From Paenibacillus piscarius (GTDB taxonomy: Bacteria > Bacillota > Bacilli > Paenibacillales > Paenibacillaceae): a stretch of 64,000 nucleotides of DNA. A program made the position numbers and the translations under genes. The first letter of the stretch is position 1, and the number at the start of each line of letters is the position of its first letter. The notes below the pieces were generated by a model, which did not search any database, had not been told where the DNA came from, and saw only the letters and a list, made by a program, of their open reading frames with translations. The stretch is from positions 1-64,000 of the forward strand of contig NZ_JAIEUI010000021.1 of NCBI RefSeq assembly GCF_022234545.1, written 5' to 3'. Below are positions 59,771-64,000 of the stretch, piece after piece.

Positions 59771-60971
59771 CTGTGTCCTCCTTGTATGCAGGCAGAATGT
59801 GTACTTCTCTCTCCAGATACCGCAGCAGCCCGGACAGTCTGGACTGTAATGACGCCGAGTCCTCACCAACGATAATGACGGTCATCACGGCATCCACACT
59901 GGAATGGGCGGCATCCAGCCGCTCCCCTTCCCTGACACGGGGAACATATTCTGTCACCCACTCAAAGGGCAGGCTCTGCGGAAGTGCCTTGACCGTTCCC
60001 GGGCGTCTCGGCATCAGATATACTCCCGCTACTCCCGGCGGGCTTCCAGCCGGCAGCTTCAGCGGCAGGCCGCATACCCCCCGCACCCACTCCCGGTTCA
60101 GATTCACATCATACATGGCGCTGATGGACTCGCTGATCCGTCCGCCTGCAGTCCGGCTGGCAATCTCGCAGAAGATCCATTCATCCTCCGGGGTATGGAA
60201 CATCTCGCAGTGAAAGGTGGAGACGCCCGGCGAAGGCAGAATCTCTATCACTTGCTGAACGATTTGAACCAGCTGCTGATAGACGGCGCTGCCGGGACTT
60301 AACAATTCTACGAAGCATTCCTTGTGGAGAATCTCCAGCGGCGGGCAGGAATATTTCCCTACCGAAGCAAAACGGATCTCCTGGCCCATCATCAGCCCGT
60401 CAATCTCATACATTTCCCCCTCAACATAAGCTTCGGCCATCAAGCCGCTGCCGAGGCCGCGTTCCCATACTTCGTTCAATTGCCGGGGGTTCCGTATAAT
60501 CTCCGTATTCATCGAGCCCATGCCATCATACGGTTTAATGACAACCGGCAAGCCCTGCTCCTGCACGAAATCGATTAAGTCAAGCGGCGACGCCAGCCGG
60601 CGGAATGCCGGACAGGACAGTTGCGTGCTTACCAGACTTTTCATAACCACTTTATCCCTGTAAGCAACGGCACTTTCCAGTCGCTGCCCCGGCAGGCCTA
60701 GCCGTTCGCGCAGCCGGGCTGCACGAATCAGATCGCTCTCGTCGAGCGCGATAATTAGGCGGTATGGATGCTCCTGATGCAATCGCAACGCCTCGATCTC
60801 CACCCGGTCATTGGTGACCCAATGCTCGAACACCCGTATGATGGCATAGGGCTCCGTTGTCTCACCATATCCCGGTGAAGTGTACAGGAAGATTTCTTCA
60901 TCCAGATCCTCCAGCCAGCTCAGATATGGCGCGAAAGCCCGCCTTCTCTGATTCAGAATCAATATCGCCAT
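59748..60971 (-). CDS. ATP-grasp carboxylate-amine ligase 1
   Basis: A 407-aa ATP-grasp protein, distant from its neighbour. GLPVVIKPYDGMGSMNTEII (about 143-162) is the ATP-binding glycine loop, MYEIDGLMM (about 195-203) a core strand, and FCEIASRTAGGRISES (about 270-285) the metal-binding E-x-x-x-R-x-x-G-G block. The ATG at 60971 follows AAGGAGGG; it overlaps the next gene's 5' end by 23 bp. Probably a second amide ligase of the pathway. Confidence 0.84.
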   Translation of the reverse strand: MAILILNQRRRAFAPYLSWLEDLDEEIFLYTSPGYGETTEPYAIIRVFEHWVTNDRVEIEALRLHQEHPYRLIIALDESDLIRAARLRERLGLPGQRLESAVAYRDKVVMKSLVSTQLSCPAFRRLASPLDLIDFVQEQGLPVVIKPYDGMGSMNTEIIRNPRQLNEVWERGLGSGLMAEAYVEGEMYEIDGLMMGQEIRFASVGKYSCPPLEILHKECFVELLSPGSAVYQQLVQIVQQVIEILPSPGVSTFHCEMFHTPEDEWIFCEIASRTAGGRISESISAMYDVNLNREWVRGVCGLPLKLPAGSPPGVAGVYLMPRRPGTVKALPQSLPFEWVTEYVPRVREGERLDAAHSSVDAVMTVIIVGEDSASLQSRLSGLLRYLEREVHILPAYKEDTDEAPVVS

Positions 60972-62191
60972 ACTTTCCCTTCCTCCTTGTGATGAACCGA
61001 TGACCGCGTTAACATTAGGTAGAATAAAAGCGATAGCCCTGCCAGACAGGCTAACGATAACCAGAAGTATGACAGCTGTCCGTACGAGCTCCACATATGT
61101 ATGAATTGCAGTCCGGTATATACACCGATGCCTTCTCCAAGTGCGGTTGACAAGCCAATGACACTGAAGTAAGTGATGCGCAGCTCCGGGTGGGCAGCAG
61201 TGGACACGAACGCATCTATGGTAGGGATGAATAACATCTCTGCCAGGGTGAACAGGGCGACAAATGTATAATAGCCCGCAATTGAACCTGAGAATGCATT
61301 GATCAGGAACGAAACGCCGAATAGCAGAAAAGCCAGCATTAGCCGGTATCCCTCGCGTTCCCCTGACAAAGCGGTATTCATCCAGCGTCCGACAGGAATC
61401 TGAAATAGGACCACAAGGATTCCGTTCAGCATCAGCAGACTCCCCAGCTTCTCCGGTGCATTAGAATAAGTGCCGATAACATAGGGAAACGAATTGAACA
61501 ATTGGGTGAAGAAGAAGCAGCCGATGGTGTTGAACAACAGCATTTTACGGAAGCTCCGGTCCTGCAAAACCGTCTGATAACCCCTCCAGAAGCTTACCGG
61601 ACTCCGGTCCTGGTCGAGCAGACTGCAGCCTGGCGGAAAAATGCTGAGCAGGATAGCGCCCAGAATATAAAAGCCTCCAACAAAAGACATAGTGTAGCTC
61701 TTCAGAGAACCGGCCAGCAGAAAAGAGCCGATTAAAGGCCCGGCAATAGCTGCACCATTCGTATACATATTGGAATTGGCAAAGTAGAACAGCGAGTTGC
61801 CGTCCTTACTCCCTACAAAGGATAAAGAAGCCTTGGAGGATAAGCCCCTGACCGAGTACCCGATTCCCGCAATCATCAACTGTATCGTAATCCATACCGG
61901 CGACTCCCAGACATCTACCATAGCAATAGAGGCTCCTGTTAAATAGCAGCCAAATACCATACATTTGAACGGGTCCAGGTTATCCAGCAACGGGCCGGTC
62001 AGGAATCTTGCGCTGCGGTAGGAGACTGTGAAGATCATGGTGACTACAGCGGTAACCGACAGCGGCAAGCCTTTGACCTGAGACAGATAGATGGTCAGCA
62101 CAGCCGTCATGGCATAGAAGCCAAGGTGGGTAACCAGGGTGTTAAGGCAGATGGCAAAAACCGGACGGGGCACCTTTAGCTTCCGGAACAA
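60959..62191 (-). CDS. MFS transporter (probable efflux of the cluster product)
   Basis: A 410-aa major-facilitator protein with about twelve helices (LVTHLGFYAMTAVLTIYL, then MIFTVSYRSARFLTG, which carries the loop 2-3 arginine). TTG at 62191 is preferred: GGGAGG is 8 bases upstream, and the protein begins with a basic segment FRKLKVPR ahead of the first helix. An ATG at 62227 inside citX is an alternative. It overlaps the citX end by 50 bp and the ATP-grasp start by 13 bp. Export of the cluster product is inferred from position. Confidence 0.82.
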   Translation of the reverse strand: MFRKLKVPRPVFAICLNTLVTHLGFYAMTAVLTIYLSQVKGLPLSVTAVVTMIFTVSYRSARFLTGPLLDNLDPFKCMVFGCYLTGASIAMVDVWESPVWITIQLMIAGIGYSVRGLSSKASLSFVGSKDGNSLFYFANSNMYTNGAAIAGPLIGSFLLAGSLKSYTMSFVGGFYILGAILLSIFPPGCSLLDQDRSPVSFWRGYQTVLQDRSFRKMLLFNTIGCFFFTQLFNSFPYVIGTYSNAPEKLGSLLMLNGILVVLFQIPVGRWMNTALSGEREGYRLMLAFLLFGVSFLINAFSGSIAGYYTFVALFTLAEMLFIPTIDAFVSTAAHPELRITYFSVIGLSTALGEGIGVYTGLQFIHMWSSYGQLSYFWLSLACLAGLSLLFYLMLTRSSVHHKEEGKVWRY

Positions 62192-62744
62192 GCTCAAGCC
62201 CTCCCTTCTTTGCAGCCTGCTTCTCATTCTGTGCCTGTCTGAAGGCGTCCAAATCGTCGGTAAGCCGTCCAAGTAATTCTTCCGGCGAATGCCGGCCCAG
62301 CGCCCCGCACACTTTGGCCGGCTGACTGCACAGATAACAGCGGCGCGAAGGAGCGCCCAGCTCTCTTCTGCCCACTGCTTGCCCTGACGGGGTGTATACA
62401 TCCATGTCCCAATAAGCGCTAAGCGGGTGCTTTTGTTCGAGTGACAGACACAATTGCTTCAATGCTGCCGCCTCCGCACCGGCCTGCAGATAAGCAACCG
62501 GACCAATCATCAGGTCCATGCTCTCCAGAGCAAGCACCGGATACGCTGCTGAAGCCAGCGCCTCCTCCAGAGCCTTCATACAGAAGCCGAATAACTCATA
62601 AGCAGCAGGCAGCCTTTTATCCGGCCCTGGAATATTCATCGTGAGCTGCAGCAGCGCGCCTGCTGCCGGATACCTGGTCTGTCTCCGCTCACAGAGCCGC
62701 TGCCGGTCATGAAGAATAGCTGATGCGGTGTAGGAATTCGCCAT
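62142..62744 (-). CDS. citX: CitX: holo-citrate-lyase synthase-like nucleotidyltransferase
   Basis: A 200-aa protein with the CitX signature: YWDMDVYTPSGQAVGRREL then APSRRCYLCSQPAKVCGALGRH (about 122-155). CitX attaches the phosphoribosyl-dephospho-CoA prosthetic group to the acyl carrier protein of citrate lyase (CitD). No citrate lyase genes are visible in the window. ATG 62744 follows GGGAGGAGAG and overlaps the citG end; the longer frame to 62768 is inside citG. Confidence 0.88.
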   Translation of the reverse strand: MANSYTASAILHDRQRLCERRQTRYPAAGALLQLTMNIPGPDKRLPAAYELFGFCMKALEEALASAAYPVLALESMDLMIGPVAYLQAGAEAAALKQLCLSLEQKHPLSAYWDMDVYTPSGQAVGRRELGAPSRRCYLCSQPAKVCGALGRHSPEELLGRLTDDLDAFRQAQNEKQAAKKGGLELVPEAKGAPSGFCHLP

Positions 62745-63639
62745 TCTCTCTCCTCCCTTGCTTCTCATTCCACAGGTAGAGCGTATAGGTCATGGCCAGC
62801 AGATCCGCAGAACCGCCGGGAGATAAGGACCGCAGCCGGAAATCCTCCTCCATAGTGCGGATGCAGGCTCTGCCCTCAGCGGTGAACAGGCTTCCCCGGG
62901 CCAATGCCTCAAGTGCACACGACTGGGTATAGTGAATCCGCGCCCTGTCGAATTCACGGTTCAGCAGCGTGGTATCCTGAGCCACAGACATCAGCGAGAG
63001 CAGGCAGTGAACCAGTGCGGTCCGCAGATCCGCTCCCTGGTCAAGCGCTTCCCGGAAGGACGGCAGCCCCGTGTTAAGGATGGACGGGAAGCCGTCGATA
63101 ACCTCACCCCGTATGCCTCTGACCCCCCACTCCCTGTAGGCACGTGCGCCTGTGCTTATACACTGGGACTGCTCCAGAATAGCGGCCAATTGTGCCTGAA
63201 GCGGACGCTCAGCTATGCTTCTGGCCAACCGGCAGATCTCTTCAGGGGCTGCTTCAACAGACTGCCCCCGGCTGGCCATTCCCGCAGCCGCACATAGAAT
63301 CATCCCGAGAAAGATTGTTCCTTTATGGGTATTCACTCCCCCGGTCGCTGTGAGCATATCAGCCTCAGCCCGTTGCCCGGTTCGCTGCAGCCGCTGGAAC
63401 AAATCTTCCAGGCGGTTACTGCCGCCGGATGCTTCCATGCCGAAGAGCGCCGCTTCCCGGTAATAGGGCTGAATGCGCAGAGCGCTTCTGAGGAAGGTAT
63501 AAATATCCATATCCCGGTGGCAGCCTGTGCTGACCGCCGAGACCAGTCCCGGCGAGGGCCAGCTCACTGCCTCCGATAGAAGACTATAGGTCATTGCTTC
63601 GGCAATCTGCGCTGCAGCGTCCTGCTCCGAAGCGGTCAT
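62707..63639 (-). CDS. citG: CitG: triphosphoribosyl-dephospho-CoA synthase-like
   Basis: A 310-aa protein of the CitG/MdcB family, which joins ATP and dephospho-CoA to make the citrate-lyase/malonate-decarboxylase cofactor precursor. Motifs: SEAVSWPSPGLVSAVSTG, HRDMDIYTFLRSA, TGGVNTHKG (about 98-106) and SPGGSADLLAMT (about 275-286). It starts with ATG at 63639, overlapping the upstream stop by 4 bp. Together with CitX it would make and attach the special prosthetic arm. Confidence 0.88.
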   Translation of the reverse strand: MTASEQDAAAQIAEAMTYSLLSEAVSWPSPGLVSAVSTGCHRDMDIYTFLRSALRIQPYYREAALFGMEASGGSNRLEDLFQRLQRTGQRAEADMLTATGGVNTHKGTIFLGMILCAAAGMASRGQSVEAAPEEICRLARSIAERPLQAQLAAILEQSQCISTGARAYREWGVRGIRGEVIDGFPSILNTGLPSFREALDQGADLRTALVHCLLSLMSVAQDTTLLNREFDRARIHYTQSCALEALARGSLFTAEGRACIRTMEEDFRLRSLSPGGSADLLAMTYTLYLWNEKQGRRENGEFLHRISYSS

Positions 63640-64000
63640 CTAACGCTCTCCGGGATCGCTGCAGGCCAGTTCTCACTCTGCAGGCCATACTGCTGGAGGA
63701 AGCTCCAGACCACCCGCTCCAGACCCAGCCCGATACAGCCCGACCATGTTTCGCTGTGGTCCTTAAGCCCGAAATTAAAGGTCTTGGCAAAAAAATCACC
63801 ATGCGTATCATAAGAAGCAATGGAAATGGTATCGTTCTTGTACGGTATATCCGCCCGGACCTCATATTTGACATGCTTAGGCACTTTGAAATTCTGCTTC
63901 ACCTTGCCCGGGAGGAAGAACGGATCATTCGCCAGGGCACATTGCCCCTTCAAGCCTACGGTCTCCATCCATTCAACGGTCCATTGCAGCGTGAGATCGC
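63636..64000 (-). CDS. SerRS-like amino acid:[carrier protein] ligase, partial (5' end outside window)
   Basis: The C-terminal 120 or so residues of a class-II aminoacyl-tRNA-synthetase-like enzyme; the frame is open to the window edge. WMETVGLKGQ then ALANDPFFLPG, KYEVRADIPY, SYDTHGDFFAKTFNFG and TWSGCIGLGLERVVWSFLQQYG match the core of the truncated seryl-tRNA synthetase homologues that load amino acids onto carrier proteins: the CxGxGLER block with its zinc Cys and motif-3 Arg, and the DTHGDFF metal/phosphopantetheine region. It lacks room for a tRNA-binding domain at this end. It overlaps citG by 4 bp. The substrate is unknown. Confidence 0.8.
   Translation of the reverse strand, partial: DLTLQWTVEWMETVGLKGQCALANDPFFLPGKVKQNFKVPKHVKYEVRADIPYKNDTISIASYDTHGDFFAKTFNFGLKDHSETWSGCIGLGLERVVWSFLQQYGLQSENWPAAIPESVR

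Overview
The window reads as chromosomal DNA of an endospore-forming Firmicute, most probably a Paenibacillus. The evidence is strong AGGAGG-type ribosome binding sites, frequent TTG and GTG starts, a YesMN-type two-component system beside a carbohydrate ABC transporter, a KinA-like multi-PAS kinase, staphylococcal/bacillar NreABC and NsrR regulators, and many sugar-active enzymes. I found no rRNA, tRNA, CRISPR array, insertion sequence or phage. The genus is inferred from gene content; no search was run.

Layout. 0.2-3 kb: a short-chain dehydrogenase, a VOC protein, a metallophosphoesterase and a small coiled-coil protein. 3-9.6 kb: an ABC-2 exporter, then a MacB-like fused ABC transporter divergent from an OmpR/EnvZ-type pair. 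9.6-10 kb: a perfect-period 51-bp hairpin array. 10-19 kb: a DUF559-like gene and a carbohydrate-uptake operon (binding protein, two permeases, sensor kinase, AraC-type response regulator, Gfo/Idh/MocA oxidoreductase). 19-23 kb: a repeat-rich intergenic block, an ECF sigma factor with a membrane partner, a PPOX-fold protein and an AlkD-like protein.

22.8-43.2 kb is a coherent nitrate-respiration and nitrosative-stress region. It holds narGHJI, nreABC, a hemerythrin-like gene, a nitrate/nitrite transporter fused to a PAS domain, molybdenum-cofactor genes (moeA, moaA, mobB, mobA, moaE), a solitary ilvB-like gene and ywiC. A second hemerythrin gene and nsrR divergent from hmp follow. Oxygen would be sensed by the four-cysteine NreB, nitrate by the GAF protein NreA, and NO by NsrR. 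Candidate operators lie ahead of narG, narK and hmp.

43-57 kb is a miscellaneous and carbohydrate region: DUF488, a small protein kinase, Gfo/Idh/MocA with a DUF5060/DUF4038-type glycoside hydrolase and a divergent LacI regulator, a PAS kinase, a zinc-ribbon protein, a DinG-like helicase with an apparent non-canonical start, a second 51-bp hairpin array, an SGNH esterase, and an AraC regulator ahead of a GH27 alpha-galactosidase.

57.5-64 kb (right edge, running off the window) is the most unusual part. It is a tightly overlapping minus-strand operon encoding a seryl-tRNA-synthetase-like amino acid:[carrier protein] ligase, CitG, CitX, an MFS exporter, two ATP-grasp ligases and an SbnB-like dehydrogenase. 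It looks like a small peptide or amino-acid natural-product pathway. It may load an amino acid onto a carrier bearing the citrate-lyase-type phosphoribosyl-dephospho-CoA arm; that last step is inference.
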